39,616 bases of DNA, taken from NCBI GenBank assembly GCA_946627325.1, contig CAMOVK010000008.1:1-39616 (forward strand). The letters run 5' to 3'. The stretch is from an uncultured Prevotella sp. (GTDB taxonomy: Bacteria > Bacteroidota > Bacteroidia > Bacteroidales > Bacteroidaceae). Positions within the stretch are counted from its first letter, which is position 1, and every line of letters begins with the position of its first letter. A program made the translations under genes and the position numbers. The notes beneath the pieces were generated by a model. That model saw only the letters and a list, made by a program, of their open reading frames with translations, did no database searches and was not told the origin of the DNA. This document shows, piece by piece, positions 26,362 through 35,633 of this stretch.

Positions 26362-28554
26362 ATGAAGACTACAAAAACTATTTTTTTAATGCTGCTCATG
26401 GTAGCTATGCCACAGCTTACGACTGCAAAAATCACACATCTTCTGCCCCGCCCCGTAAGTGTGAGCGTCAACGAAGGGCAAGAACCCATTGTCGTTGGCG
26501 ATGCCATCCGACTGGTAAACGCTACTGAAAAAGAAAAGAAGGCAGCAGAAATCCTGCTAGGCGTTGCCTTGACTGAGGACGATAATGCCACGCCCATCGT
26601 ATTTCGCAACACAGACCAACAGGCGGCAGTGGGCGACTACGAACTCGAGGGATATCCTTACGAGGGCTATACGCTAATAGTTGACGACGGGAAAATCTAC
26701 ATCGATGCCTCGACAACTATCGGGCATGTGCGCGGATTGCAGACCTTAGCTCAACTCATGGAGGGATGGGACGACGGTATCAGCCGAGTAGAAGCCTGCA
26801 AAATCGACGACTATCCTGCCTTCAAACTGCGCGGATACATGCACGATGTAGGCAGAAGTTTCATCCCATTCGAAGAACTTAAAAAGCAGATTATTCTCTT
26901 CGCGCGTTTCAAGGTCAACACCTTCCACTTTCACCTAACCGAAAATCAGGCATGGCGCTTCGAAGTAAAGGCTTTCCCACAACTAACATCAGAGGAGAAC
27001 ATGACTCGTCTGGCAGGTTACTACTACACACAAAAGCAATGCCAAGAACTCGACGAGCTGGCTTCTACCTTAGGCATTACCATCATTCCCGAGATAGATA
27101 TGCCCGGGCATAGCGGTGCTTTCGAGCGGGCTATGGGACACAAGATGCAGACAGCGCAAGGCATCAGCGAACTGAAAACCATTCTCTCGGAAGTAGCCGA
27201 AGTGTTCGTCAACGCACCATACATCCACATCGGAGCCGATGAAACCACCATCACCTATCCGAATTTCCTCGAAACGATGACCTCTCACATTCATTCGCTG
27301 GGCAAGAAAGTCGTAGTATGGAATCCTGCCAGCGGAGTAACAATAACAAAGGCAAAAGGTGTTGATATGACACAGATGTGGAGCACAGCAGGAAAAGCCA
27401 TAGCAGGTATGCCAAACATAGACTGCCGATACAACTATATCAACCATTTCGACCTTTTTGCCGACCTTGTAGGCATCTACAAGAGCAACATCTACTATGC
27501 CAATGAAGGTTCATCTGACATAGCCGGTACGATTACAGCCGTCTGGAACGACCGTAACCTGCCCTCGTGGGAAGACATCATGCGTCAGAACAACGTTTAT
27601 GCTTCTGTTCTTGCCTCTACCGAGAGAGCATGGGTGGGCGGCGGAAAGCAATACATTGAGCAAGGCGGCACCACCCTACCCACCACTGGCGACGAGATGG
27701 AAGAATTTGCCGACTGGGAGCGACGTTTCCTTTTCCACAAAGAAAACTCACTACAGGACGAGCCGATAGCCTACGTCAGACAATCTGACATTCGCTGGAC
27801 GATAACCGACGCCTTCCCCAATGGTGGCAACAAAGACGCTGTGTTCCCTCCAGAGACTGAAGGAACAAAGTCAACATACACTTATAACAACAAGGAATAC
27901 ACCACTCATGAGGCTGCGGGAGGTGGCATATACCTGCGCCACACATGGGGGACTATAGTGCCCGCGTTCTATTCTCAACCAGAAATCAACCATACAGCCT
28001 ACGCATGGGCATATATTTATTCGCCTGAAAATCAAGACTGCGGAGCGTTGATAGAATTTCAAAACTATGGCAGATCAGAAAAAGACTTAGCTCCCGAAAA
28101 TGGCAAATGGGATAGGAAGGGTACTCGTCTTTGGGTCAACGACGAAGAGATTTCTGCTCCCGATTGGCTCAATGCCGGTCTAACCATCGACAACGAGAGC
28201 CTGCTTCAGAACGAAAACTGCACAGCACGAAAGCCTACTCCGATAACGCTCAAGCAAGGATGGAACAAGGTTTTCATCAAACTCCCATACGTAGCTGCAC
28301 AAGGTGTGCGTCTGAACAAATGGATGTTTACCTTCGTTTTGACTGATGCCGACGGACACAAAGCACTCGACAATATTGAATATAGCGCTTCTGAGCCTAC
28401 AGCCATTAAAGACAAAAGAGGAGACAACGAAGTAAAAAACGCGACATTTTACGCTATTGACGGGCGTAAAACAGACTTTCGACAAGGCAAATCTGCACCT
28501 GGTATCTATATTCGCGATAATGCCAACGAGAGAAAAAAGATTATATTGAAATAA
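26362..28554 (+). CDS. Secreted beta-N-acetylhexosaminidase (GH20) with Por-type C-terminus
   Basis: The 730-residue protein removes terminal GlcNAc or GalNAc residues from glycans. A signal peptide is clear (MKTTKTIFLMLLMVAMPQL, cleavage near TTA-K). A GH20b-like domain precedes the TIM barrel, which starts near LRGYMHDVGRSFIPFEELKK; the catalytic Asp293-Glu294 pair is in HIGADETTITYP, with EIDMPGHSGAFE before it. The last 50 residues (FYAIDGRKTDFRQG ... APGIYIRDN ... KKIILK) look like a Por secretion C-terminal sorting tail, so export by the type IX system to the surface is likely. It sits 12 nt after the DAHP synthase gene and 12 nt before the next gene. Confidence 0.92.
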   Translation: MKTTKTIFLMLLMVAMPQLTTAKITHLLPRPVSVSVNEGQEPIVVGDAIRLVNATEKEKKAAEILLGVALTEDDNATPIVFRNTDQQAAVGDYELEGYPYEGYTLIVDDGKIYIDASTTIGHVRGLQTLAQLMEGWDDGISRVEACKIDDYPAFKLRGYMHDVGRSFIPFEELKKQIILFARFKVNTFHFHLTENQAWRFEVKAFPQLTSEENMTRLAGYYYTQKQCQELDELASTLGITIIPEIDMPGHSGAFERAMGHKMQTAQGISELKTILSEVAEVFVNAPYIHIGADETTITYPNFLETMTSHIHSLGKKVVVWNPASGVTITKAKGVDMTQMWSTAGKAIAGMPNIDCRYNYINHFDLFADLVGIYKSNIYYANEGSSDIAGTITAVWNDRNLPSWEDIMRQNNVYASVLASTERAWVGGGKQYIEQGGTTLPTTGDEMEEFADWERRFLFHKENSLQDEPIAYVRQSDIRWTITDAFPNGGNKDAVFPPETEGTKSTYTYNNKEYTTHEAAGGGIYLRHTWGTIVPAFYSQPEINHTAYAWAYIYSPENQDCGALIEFQNYGRSEKDLAPENGKWDRKGTRLWVNDEEISAPDWLNAGLTIDNESLLQNENCTARKPTPITLKQGWNKVFIKLPYVAAQGVRLNKWMFTFVLTDADGHKALDNIEYSASEPTAIKDKRGDNEVKNATFYAIDGRKTDFRQGKSAPGIYIRDNANERKKIILK

Positions 28555-28566
28555 GAAACTGCCACT

Positions 28567-29520
28567 ATGTGGATAAGCACACTATTGCTGTCCATCTTCA
28601 CAGTCGTTGAGTTCAATTGCGAGAATCTCTTCGACTGTAGTCACGATTCGTTGAAAAACGACACGGAATGGGTCATTGGCGGTGAGAATGATTGGAACTA
28701 TTCGCGCTATTGGCGAAAGCTAAATCGCATAGGACAAACTATTATCGGTTGCGGCCGTAGCAGTGATGGCTGGTCGTTGCCCGACATTGTGGCTCTCTGC
28801 GAGGTGGAAAACGATAGTGTACTGCGAGACCTTACGCGCCGTTCTCTTTTACGAAAAGCAGGTTATGACTATGTAATGACATCGTCTCCCGATCTGCGAG
28901 GTATAGATGTTGCCCTACTCTATTCCCATTTTTCATTCCGACTAATCAGCAGTTACAGCCTTCGCGTAGAGCCGTTACCTATTATGAAACCTACGCGCGA
29001 CATCCTATATGCCTCTGGCGAACTAATTACTGGCGACACGCTCCACGTCTTTGTAGTCCATTCGCCCAGTCGTAGTGGAGGAGAAAATCAAACGCGACCT
29101 TTCCGCCAACTCGTAGCTAACCGACTGACGGGAGCTATTGACTCCATCAGGGCAACGTCGCACAATGCAATGATACTCGCTCTCGGCGACTTCAACGACT
29201 ACTCTGGCGATTCTGCTCTAACACATATCGAAAGTAAGCAAATGACAGATGTATCGGCAAAAGCAAAAGGCAAAAATGGGGCAAAAGGCACATATCGTTA
29301 CAAAGGAAGATGGGAAAGCCTTGATCACATTTTCGCAAGTCCATCGATGACTGCAATCTTGACGGATTGCTTCATCTTCGACAATTCCTTTCTGCTTGAG
29401 AAAGATAACACCTACGGCGGTAAAAAGCCTCGTCGCAACTATCTCGGTCCACACTACAATAATGGTTTTAGCGACCATCTGCCTCTCGTAGCGCGTTTCA
29501 ATCTCGAACGAAAAAAGTAG
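28567..29520 (+). CDS. Endonuclease/exonuclease/phosphatase family protein
   Basis: The 317-residue protein has the EEP (DNase I-like) fold: metal-binding VEFNCENLFD (Asn-Glu at 18-20), ALCEVEND, the mid-domain VHSPSRSGG, catalytic LALGDFNDYSGD and the terminal FSDHLPLVARF. Members hydrolyse phosphodiesters in DNA, RNA, lipids or inositol phosphates; the substrate is not predictable here. The N-terminus MWISTLLLSIFTVV is hydrophobic but runs straight into the first beta strand, with no cleavage site or linker, so it is either a degenerate signal or cytoplasmic. It is the last gene after the GH20 gene, 12 nt away. Confidence 0.85.
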   Translation: MWISTLLLSIFTVVEFNCENLFDCSHDSLKNDTEWVIGGENDWNYSRYWRKLNRIGQTIIGCGRSSDGWSLPDIVALCEVENDSVLRDLTRRSLLRKAGYDYVMTSSPDLRGIDVALLYSHFSFRLISSYSLRVEPLPIMKPTRDILYASGELITGDTLHVFVVHSPSRSGGENQTRPFRQLVANRLTGAIDSIRATSHNAMILALGDFNDYSGDSALTHIESKQMTDVSAKAKGKNGAKGTYRYKGRWESLDHIFASPSMTAILTDCFIFDNSFLLEKDNTYGGKKPRRNYLGPHYNNGFSDHLPLVARFNLERKK

Positions 29521-29566
29521 GAAATGGTTATCCCTTGATTTTCAAACACTTAGAAACACAATGCGA

Positions 29567-29654
29567 AAAGCATATCTTTCCGGCTCGGAAAGCATATCTT
29601 TTCGGCTCGGAAAGCACGTCTTTTCGACTCCAAAAGCATATCTTTCCAAATTCG
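29567..29654. repeat. Four tandem 22-bp hairpin repeats
   Basis: Four direct units lie at 29567-29588, 29589-29610, 29611-29632 and 29633-29654. The consensus is AAAGCATATCTTTTCGGCTC plus two bases; units 1 and 2 differ at one position, units 3 and 4 are more diverged. Each unit is itself an imperfect palindrome (AAAG-CATAT-CTTT, extended by flanking CGG/TCG), so the array could form a row of small hairpins. A 49-codon frame starting at 29561 (MRKAYLSGSE...) covers it and is repetitive, so I do not call it a gene. It lies between converging transcripts. Confidence 0.9.
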
Positions 29655-29666
29655 ATGGGAAAGATA
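29639..29666. terminator. Hairpin at the 3' meeting point of converging transcripts
   Basis: TATCTTTCC at 29639-29647 and GGAAAGATA at 29658-29666 are perfect 9-bp inverted arms around a 10-nt loop, partly built from the last tandem repeat unit. There is no T run after it, so it may stabilise 3' ends or help Rho-independent stopping only weakly on either strand. Confidence 0.4.
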
Positions 29667-29722
29667 CACAAATAGAATTGGAGAAACAATTCGAGATATA
29701 TAAGTGCTAAAAGGGACTCTAT

Positions 29723-30538
29723 CTACTGATGAAGCAATATCCTGAGTGTGTTTTTCGTCACTCCAAGACACTGCATAAGAAAGTATTTCAGATTGTATCT
29801 GCGCACATCGGAAAAGTAAATCCGAATGAGCGACAGTATGAGCGAGACATTATTTTTCAACATCTGCCCTATCGGCTTCTTACGATAAGTGGCTGAGCCT
29901 TGCCTTATTCGTCGATAATAGATTGCATCTGGCGACGTGAAACGAAACTTTTGGAAGCGATTCGATAGAGTAGTCATAAACAACGCATCTTCACTAATTT
30001 TGTAACGAGTATCAAACCGAGTGGTTGATATAATTTTTCGCGGAATCAGTTTGAAACAAGCCGAGTTGCAAAGCCGTCGCACCGACAACAGACTGCAGTC
30101 AGTCTGTGCTGACGTTTTACGAAAAACTTGCGATATATAATACTCATCGACGCAACCATCGCTGTCTTTGTACGACATGACATTGGCAAAAACTACTGTG
30201 TCGTCTGCCGCTTTTGCCAAGAGTTCTTCAAGAAAAACAGGGCTTACCCAGTCATCGTCGTCAAGGAAACAGAGATATTTACCATTCGATTTTTCGATAC
30301 CAACATTGCGAGCTGCTGACACCCCTGCCTGCAATGAATACAAAATCTCTATGTTTAGAGCTGTATGCTGACGAGCATAGGCTTCGATTTCAGACATATA
30401 AGGTTCGCGGTCGCCATTCAGAACAATCAGCACCTCGAACTTATCCAGCTGAAGGGTTTGCTGGCAAAGCGAGTCTAAACACTGCCAGAGATAGTCGTGC
30501 GGACGATAGGTAGGAATGATGACCGAGATTGAGACCAT
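29723..30538 (-). CDS. Family 2 glycosyltransferase
   Basis: This 271-residue GT-A fold enzyme should transfer a nucleotide-activated sugar to the growing repeat unit of a surface polysaccharide. It starts with VSISVIIPTYRPHDYLWQCL, has GVSAARNVGIEKSNGKYLCF and the DXD-type metal site in FLDDDDW (residues about 93-98), and an acidic ISEDALFM that fits the catalytic base position. There is no membrane segment except a weakly hydrophobic C-terminal region. It is the last gene of the polysaccharide operon and starts 5 nt after the WbsX-like gene. Sugar specificity is unknown. Confidence 0.9.
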   Translation of the reverse strand: MVSISVIIPTYRPHDYLWQCLDSLCQQTLQLDKFEVLIVLNGDREPYMSEIEAYARQHTALNIEILYSLQAGVSAARNVGIEKSNGKYLCFLDDDDWVSPVFLEELLAKAADDTVVFANVMSYKDSDGCVDEYYISQVFRKTSAQTDCSLLSVRRLCNSACFKLIPRKIISTTRFDTRYKISEDALFMTTLSNRFQKFRFTSPDAIYYRRIRQGSATYRKKPIGQMLKNNVSLILSLIRIYFSDVRRYNLKYFLMQCLGVTKNTLRILLHQ

Positions 30539-30543
30539 AGCTA

Positions 30544-31689
30544 TTACTTTATAGTTTCGCGCAGAGCATCTAAGAAACCATGACCATATCTGAGGTCGGG
30601 TTCTACGTAATTACCCTCGCCCCACTCGTTCCACGATTTGAGAAACAATATGCGATGCTCTTGTTCTTTGCCTGCCACTAGGTTGAGAGCATTCTCTATG
30701 TGGCGTCGAAAATGGTCGGGAGTAGCATTGACATAAATCCCCTCGCTGCTTCCTGCACGAGGTGTGCGGTCCCATTGAGGGAAAATAGTCGGAAAAACAT
30801 TCTCCCAAGCGTCTTCAGGAGCGAAAAAATGGCGGACAGTTTTTGGATAATTGTAACGCAAAGCGGGCAGAAAAGACATCTTTGAATGAAGAAATTTTGT
30901 AGCGATACGGCGATATGTTCCCTTCGCCTTCATTTCCCCACGCGATTTACCAAACGACGTTACACTGTCAAAACCTAAAGCTAAAAGCGACTCAAACACT
31001 TCTTTCGAACTTCGCAAATTGGGCATCACACGTTCAATCTGTCCATCAGTAGTACGACGAATTGTTGAAGTATTGCTTGCCCATGCAGAGAAATGAATAC
31101 CTGGAAGACCATTCTGTCGGGCAAGTCGCTGCCACAATTCAATGAACCTACTAACATCGGCAAAATGATATGGGTCGTAGATTGTGAACAAAGGCTTACC
31201 ATCAACTGTTATATAGCGACGGTCGAGCAGAGCTGGCCTACAATAATTAAAATGGGCAATGTAGTCTTCATCGCCAGAATAAACCATAGGAGCAATTACC
31301 TTAACCTTGCCTCCATTTTCCCAAGTGCGCGTAGTCCACTCATGATTTGCCCAGCATAGGCAGAAAGGGAAATCGGGTTTGCCCGAACGTAGCACTTCTT
31401 CAAATGGGCGTTGCAATAGTTGTTTGCCTCCTCCCATCCAATAATGATAATAGCAAAAGCCCTCTATCCCTGCTTCTCGTGCCATCTCTGCCTGCTGAAG
31501 GCGCACTTCGGGCAGGCGCAAATCGTAGAAGCCAAGGTCGGCTGGGATGCGCGGCTGATAGTGGTTTCGAAAAAGCGGACGCGCCTTTGCCACGTTAGTC
31601 CACTCGGTAAAACCTCTTCCCCAAACCTCATCGTTCTCAGGAATGGGATGGAACTGTGGTAGATAGAATGCTATTACTCGTGCTTTCAT
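30544..31689 (-). CDS. WbsX-like (GH99-related) glycosyltransferase
   Basis: The 381-residue protein matches the WbsX family (GH99-like fold) found in O-antigen and capsule clusters. The signature start AFYLPQFHPIPENDEVWGRG is present, followed by FTEWTNVAKARPLF, GFCYYHYWMGGGKQLLQRP, LCWANHEWTTRTW and the C-terminal ILFLKSWNEWGEGNYVEPD. The family is related to endo-mannosidases, but members in these clusters are thought to act in polysaccharide assembly; its exact reaction is not settled. Its ATG overlaps the stop of the GT4 gene (ATGA). Confidence 0.85.
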   Translation of the reverse strand: MKARVIAFYLPQFHPIPENDEVWGRGFTEWTNVAKARPLFRNHYQPRIPADLGFYDLRLPEVRLQQAEMAREAGIEGFCYYHYWMGGGKQLLQRPFEEVLRSGKPDFPFCLCWANHEWTTRTWENGGKVKVIAPMVYSGDEDYIAHFNYCRPALLDRRYITVDGKPLFTIYDPYHFADVSRFIELWQRLARQNGLPGIHFSAWASNTSTIRRTTDGQIERVMPNLRSSKEVFESLLALGFDSVTSFGKSRGEMKAKGTYRRIATKFLHSKMSFLPALRYNYPKTVRHFFAPEDAWENVFPTIFPQWDRTPRAGSSEGIYVNATPDHFRRHIENALNLVAGKEQEHRILFLKSWNEWGEGNYVEPDLRYGHGFLDALRETIK

Positions 31690-32852
31690 GTGGTCAGGAT
31701 ATGGTTGTAGAAGTGGAATACATTATTTATATTAGTCTGGGTAGAGTATAATCGGTTTACGCACTGGAACGCTCTCGTCGTCATTGGCAGGTCGGTGTCT
31801 GCGCTACGCGAAGCTACGTCGGCGAGGATTCGCGAAAGTTCGCTGGTCGAGGTGTAGCGCAGGGCTATCTCTTCACCCATCTCGGCTAAGCCGTTGTCCA
31901 TCTGTTCGCGGCTGCCAGCGGTGTTGTTGGCTATGCAAAGACATCCGTTGAACATTGCTTCGGGCATGCAGAGTCCAAAGCCTTCGTGGCGAGACGGAAT
32001 AATAAGGGCACGCGCTTGCTGCATGAGTTCGGGCAGATTGGTGACCTCGCCAAGGAATTTTACTTTGTCTGAGAGCTGCTCGCGACCGATGAAAGCCTTC
32101 AGCTCGGCATAGTAAGCTGCATGGCTGTCACGCCCCGCTACGAGCAGAGGCATGGCGCTTGTTGCGTGTCTGGCATAGTCGGCATAGGCTTTCAAGAGCA
32201 AGTCGAGCCCTTTGGCTGGTTCTATCCTGCCCGCATATAGGAAGAAGGGTTCTCGTTCGTTTTGTGGCATCTGACTTTTTGAGGGGAAAACTCCGTCGTA
32301 GATGACACGCGAACGAGGATTGCCGTTCTGACAATGATGGCGCTGTATGTCGCGAGTGATACATATTGAATATGTCGTCGCGTTGTTGAGCATGGAAAGG
32401 AAATGCCGCTTCGAGGGGAAATAGCGCAGTCCAAAATCTATGTCGCCATACTCGCGCAGATGGTAAACGTGAGGGATGTTTGCCTGCAGGGCTGCTCGGT
32501 AGCCGATGTCGATGATGCTCACGTTGGTGTGAACAATGTCGATGCTGTTTGCCATGAGCCACTTCGCCAGTCGGTTTGTTGCCATGCGATTTACCCAAAG
32601 GCGTGCAACGGTGCGAGGGAGGAACAGCAACCAGTCCTTAATAGTACGATGATAGGTGTAGGTAGCAGGTCGATAGACAAGCGATAGCACGGGTATGCTT
32701 TCGCGCTGGAGCTCGTCGCAAATGCCGTTGGCATTGGGAACTACAACGAAGGGCTTACAGCCTCGCTCTATCAAGCCACGCAAGAGTGGCAGAAGGGCTT
32801 TAGTGGCGCCCTCAGTGGGGGTTGTGCTATGGAGTATGTATGCTATCTTCAT
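31686..32852 (-). CDS. Family 4 glycosyltransferase
   Basis: This 388-residue GT-B fold retaining transferase starts MKIAYILHSTTPTEGATKAL. The donor-binding half has FLYAGRIEPAKGLDLLLKAY and the E-x7-E motif in PSRHEGFGLCMPEAMFNG. An acceptor-side HTNVSIIDIG segment is also typical. The ATG at 32852 is chosen because the frame upstream of it (open to 32981) overlaps the wzy end and shows no family similarity. Only 5 nt separate it from wzy, and the downstream WbsX-like gene overlaps its stop by 4 nt. Confidence 0.9.
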   Translation of the reverse strand: MKIAYILHSTTPTEGATKALLPLLRGLIERGCKPFVVVPNANGICDELQRESIPVLSLVYRPATYTYHRTIKDWLLFLPRTVARLWVNRMATNRLAKWLMANSIDIVHTNVSIIDIGYRAALQANIPHVYHLREYGDIDFGLRYFPSKRHFLSMLNNATTYSICITRDIQRHHCQNGNPRSRVIYDGVFPSKSQMPQNEREPFFLYAGRIEPAKGLDLLLKAYADYARHATSAMPLLVAGRDSHAAYYAELKAFIGREQLSDKVKFLGEVTNLPELMQQARALIIPSRHEGFGLCMPEAMFNGCLCIANNTAGSREQMDNGLAEMGEEIALRYTSTSELSRILADVASRSADTDLPMTTRAFQCVNRLYSTQTNINNVFHFYNHILTT

Positions 32853-32857
32853 CGCTA

Positions 32858-34117
32858 TCAGCTTAATGTTGCAGAAGGTTCTGCCGATTGGCTTTCTATC
32901 GGCAGTGCAGGTTTGTTTTTTAACAATAGTTTGGGGTCGGCATACGCCGCACAATATATTGGAATGAATATCTGATACCAAGTAATCTCGCCATTGACAC
33001 CAAATATCAACGTGACCATGAGTGCCGCGCTAAGGAGACAACGCATATTCGTTGCCCTTCGAAGTGCTACGATATAGAAAACGATAAGCAAAACCAATCC
33101 TACCAATCCGTTCTCGAATATATATACCTGATAGCCTTGATTGCCAAATTCGCTCTTGTCGCGCTCATCGCCAAACAAAATCTTATCGCCTTTCCAAAAC
33201 TTTTCGTAGTCGTGCTTGAAATTATCGGTTATTCGGTCATTGCCCGCCAATTCGCCATCATCGACTTCAAGGCGCAAAAGGATAAGGTTGTGAACAAGAT
33301 TGTCACCATCGTTATACACAAAACTCGCTCCTACCACACTTGCAATAATCGCAACCGTAAGCACTACCTGCTTGAAAATCCGCTTTCCCTGACGCCAAGA
33401 ATTAAGGAAAAGCATGACCACCAGCAAAACGTATGCTGACAAAGAGAAAGACAAAAGAGCTGCTACAAGCAACACTATGTTATACCATCGTTTCCAATTA
33501 CCACACTGATAGAACAACAGGAGAACGCATGCAGTACCATGATAGTTGGGTTCTATGAAGTAAGACTGAAACCTTGGGAATAACACTAACAAAGAACGGT
33601 CGTCGAGAAGGAAGAAGAAATAGTTTGTATAGTAATAAAATTGGTCGTCGAAAGTAACGTCGCGCGATGGCAACGGAAATCCCATTATGTAAAGGAAGAA
33701 ACCAAACAGGGCAAAAACCTGAATGACCGCCATAAACTTTGTGAGAAACATCATCAGCCTATGGCGCACCTCGCCATCCATGCGAAACAAGGTAAGGAAT
33801 ATCATTGCATGGAATATCACGGAGATAAAGCCTACGATATTGCTATCGCCTACAAGTCGTTGATAAATCTCAAGCACCGTATAGACGACGGCGGGAAGGA
33901 TAAAATCAGTCCGAGTGAGTATTTTCTGACTACGCGGCTTGAAGACAAAGGCACTCATCAGTATCATTCCTGCCAACGTGGCGGCATGACTTTTAATTGG
34001 CCAAAGCGGCCACGGATAGAGCGAACTGAAGTAAGCCAACAGCATTCCGCCAAAGAGAACGACCACAAAGAGAGTCTCCTTCTTAACAATGAATATGTTG
34101 TTAAATGTCGTTGGCAT
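32858..34117 (-). CDS. wzy: Wzy-type O-antigen/capsule polymerase
   Basis: The 419-residue protein is polytopic, with about eleven hydrophobic segments and a larger hydrophilic loop at roughly residues 265-325 (VDDGELAGNDRITDNFKHDYE), the pattern of Wzy polymerases that join lipid-linked repeat units in the periplasm. Sequence similarity in this family is low, so the call rests on topology and on its place between Wzx and glycosyltransferases. An RFQSYFIEPNYHGTACVLLL stretch resembles the conserved EPNxxG region seen in O-antigen ligase/polymerase proteins. It overlaps the wzx end by 17 nt. Confidence 0.82.
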   Translation of the reverse strand: MPTTFNNIFIVKKETLFVVVLFGGMLLAYFSSLYPWPLWPIKSHAATLAGMILMSAFVFKPRSQKILTRTDFILPAVVYTVLEIYQRLVGDSNIVGFISVIFHAMIFLTLFRMDGEVRHRLMMFLTKFMAVIQVFALFGFFLYIMGFPLPSRDVTFDDQFYYYTNYFFFLLDDRSLLVLFPRFQSYFIEPNYHGTACVLLLFYQCGNWKRWYNIVLLVAALLSFSLSAYVLLVVMLFLNSWRQGKRIFKQVVLTVAIIASVVGASFVYNDGDNLVHNLILLRLEVDDGELAGNDRITDNFKHDYEKFWKGDKILFGDERDKSEFGNQGYQVYIFENGLVGLVLLIVFYIVALRRATNMRCLLSAALMVTLIFGVNGEITWYQIFIPIYCAAYADPKLLLKNKPALPIESQSAEPSATLS

Positions 34118-35630
34118 GGCGTTGGCGAAGTATTATGTTTCGTATGGAGTTACGTTCAGCCGAATTTAGTGTTAGAAACCATGCCACAAGCATACCTGTT
34201 GCTACGCAAACGACCATAGTCAGGATAAATCTGAAACGAAAGTGGAATGTTTCTACACAAACAAAGGCGGCTGTTGTAGAGATAATTGCCAATGGCATCA
34301 ATGGTAGAAAGACATTGCGAAGATATTCAACAATGTTGAGACCAACTGTAACTCGCATGAATGGCAATCGCATAAGAGCTACTCCTAACTCTATAAAAAG
34401 AAAGAGCCACATAATATCGACAGGTGCTCCTCCAAAGTGAAGAATAAGCCATCCGATGGGCAGATATAAGAGTTTGGGGGTAAACATCAGCAACGTATAA
34501 GACTTAATCTTACCTGTTGCCTGATTGGCAGCATTGAGCCCGATAGTCAATTGGTCGCAAATAAAAGAGATTAGGATAAATCGGCAGAACATAGCAGTAT
34601 GCTCTGGCACTTCTTTTAACCATATCGAGAGGAGCGCTTCCATCTCTGTCATCATTGGTATTGCGACTATCATCATGAGAGCTGCAGAGAATTTGCTCTG
34701 TTGACTTGCCAGCCGCAGCATTTTTTTGCGGTCGCCTGCCCCTTCGGATTTCATTATTTGAGGATTCATGGCATTAAGAACAGAAGACGACACGAACACT
34801 ATCGCTCCGTAAACTTGATTTGCCAGACCATAAGCTGCATTGATTACAGTATTGAAAAAGTGGTTTAGTATGACCGCGGCTCCTTGCGTTCGACAGGCCA
34901 CACATGCCATTCCATAAGTAGTCCAACCAGCAAATCCTGCGAGTTGGCGTTGCAACTGCATACTGACATCGGCTTTCCGTACTACTATCGTACACTCATC
35001 AAATCGCAACAGTCCATAAGTAGCGTATGCCAAAAGGTTGCAAAAGAGAATCATTGCCATCATAATGGCATAGACAAGTAACTTATCGTAAGCAATCCAT
35101 GCTAAACAAAGGGCAAGGAACACCTTGACAATGCCGTCAGCCACTTCTACTATTGATATGAAAACGATATTCTCGCGAGCAATAAAAAGTGCTTTGAAAG
35201 GCGCTGTCAGAATGGTTATGGCAAGCATCAGGCTGCTCAACAGATAGACATGGCTTGCTGTTTGCAGTCGCTCTGTTGGTATATTGAGAACATGGAAGAC
35301 AATATACTCTCGCAGGGCGATAAATATCAAGAATAGTGAGATGGCAAATACGGCATGGAGTAGCAGGCTGTTGACAAACACTCTTCTGACCATTGGCTTC
35401 TCGCCTTGACCATAATGGTAGGAAATATATCTTTGTGTGGTTATAACAAGTGCGTTAGTGATAAATCCCAACATTGCTATTACTCCTCCGATGAGTGAAT
35501 ATATGCCGTAGTCGGAATTGCCTAACACATCGAGAATGAGGCGCACTGAATAAAGCGAGAGCAGTGTGTTGATTATGGCTCTCGTGTATTGTGCAATCGT
35601 ATTGATGATAATACGCTTTCCTGCATTCAT
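34101..35630 (-). CDS. wzx: Wzx-type polysaccharide flippase (MATE/MVF superfamily)
   Basis: The 509-residue protein has about 12-14 membrane segments and starts with RIIINTIAQYTRAIINTLLS, then RLILDVLGNSDYGIYSLIGG, the typical N-terminus of Bacteroidales lipopolysaccharide flippases. NALVITTQRYISYHYGQGE and NPQIMKSEGAGDRKKMLRLA are further family segments. It should turn lipid-linked repeat units to the periplasmic face for Wzy. It starts 3 nt after wzz and overlaps wzy. Confidence 0.9.
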   Translation of the reverse strand: MNAGKRIIINTIAQYTRAIINTLLSLYSVRLILDVLGNSDYGIYSLIGGVIAMLGFITNALVITTQRYISYHYGQGEKPMVRRVFVNSLLLHAVFAISLFLIFIALREYIVFHVLNIPTERLQTASHVYLLSSLMLAITILTAPFKALFIARENIVFISIVEVADGIVKVFLALCLAWIAYDKLLVYAIMMAMILFCNLLAYATYGLLRFDECTIVVRKADVSMQLQRQLAGFAGWTTYGMACVACRTQGAAVILNHFFNTVINAAYGLANQVYGAIVFVSSSVLNAMNPQIMKSEGAGDRKKMLRLASQQSKFSAALMMIVAIPMMTEMEALLSIWLKEVPEHTAMFCRFILISFICDQLTIGLNAANQATGKIKSYTLLMFTPKLLYLPIGWLILHFGGAPVDIMWLFLFIELGVALMRLPFMRVTVGLNIVEYLRNVFLPLMPLAIISTTAAFVCVETFHFRFRFILTMVVCVATGMLVAWFLTLNSAERNSIRNIILRQRHANDI

Positions 35631-35633
35631 ATC

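Noticed and set aside
29567..29654. CRISPR array
   Set aside because: The 22-bp units are contiguous with no spacers, and no cas genes are near.
29561..29710. 49-codon frame MRKAYLSGSE... over the tandem repeats
   Set aside because: The protein sequence simply follows the 22-bp DNA repeat, with no promoter or family support.
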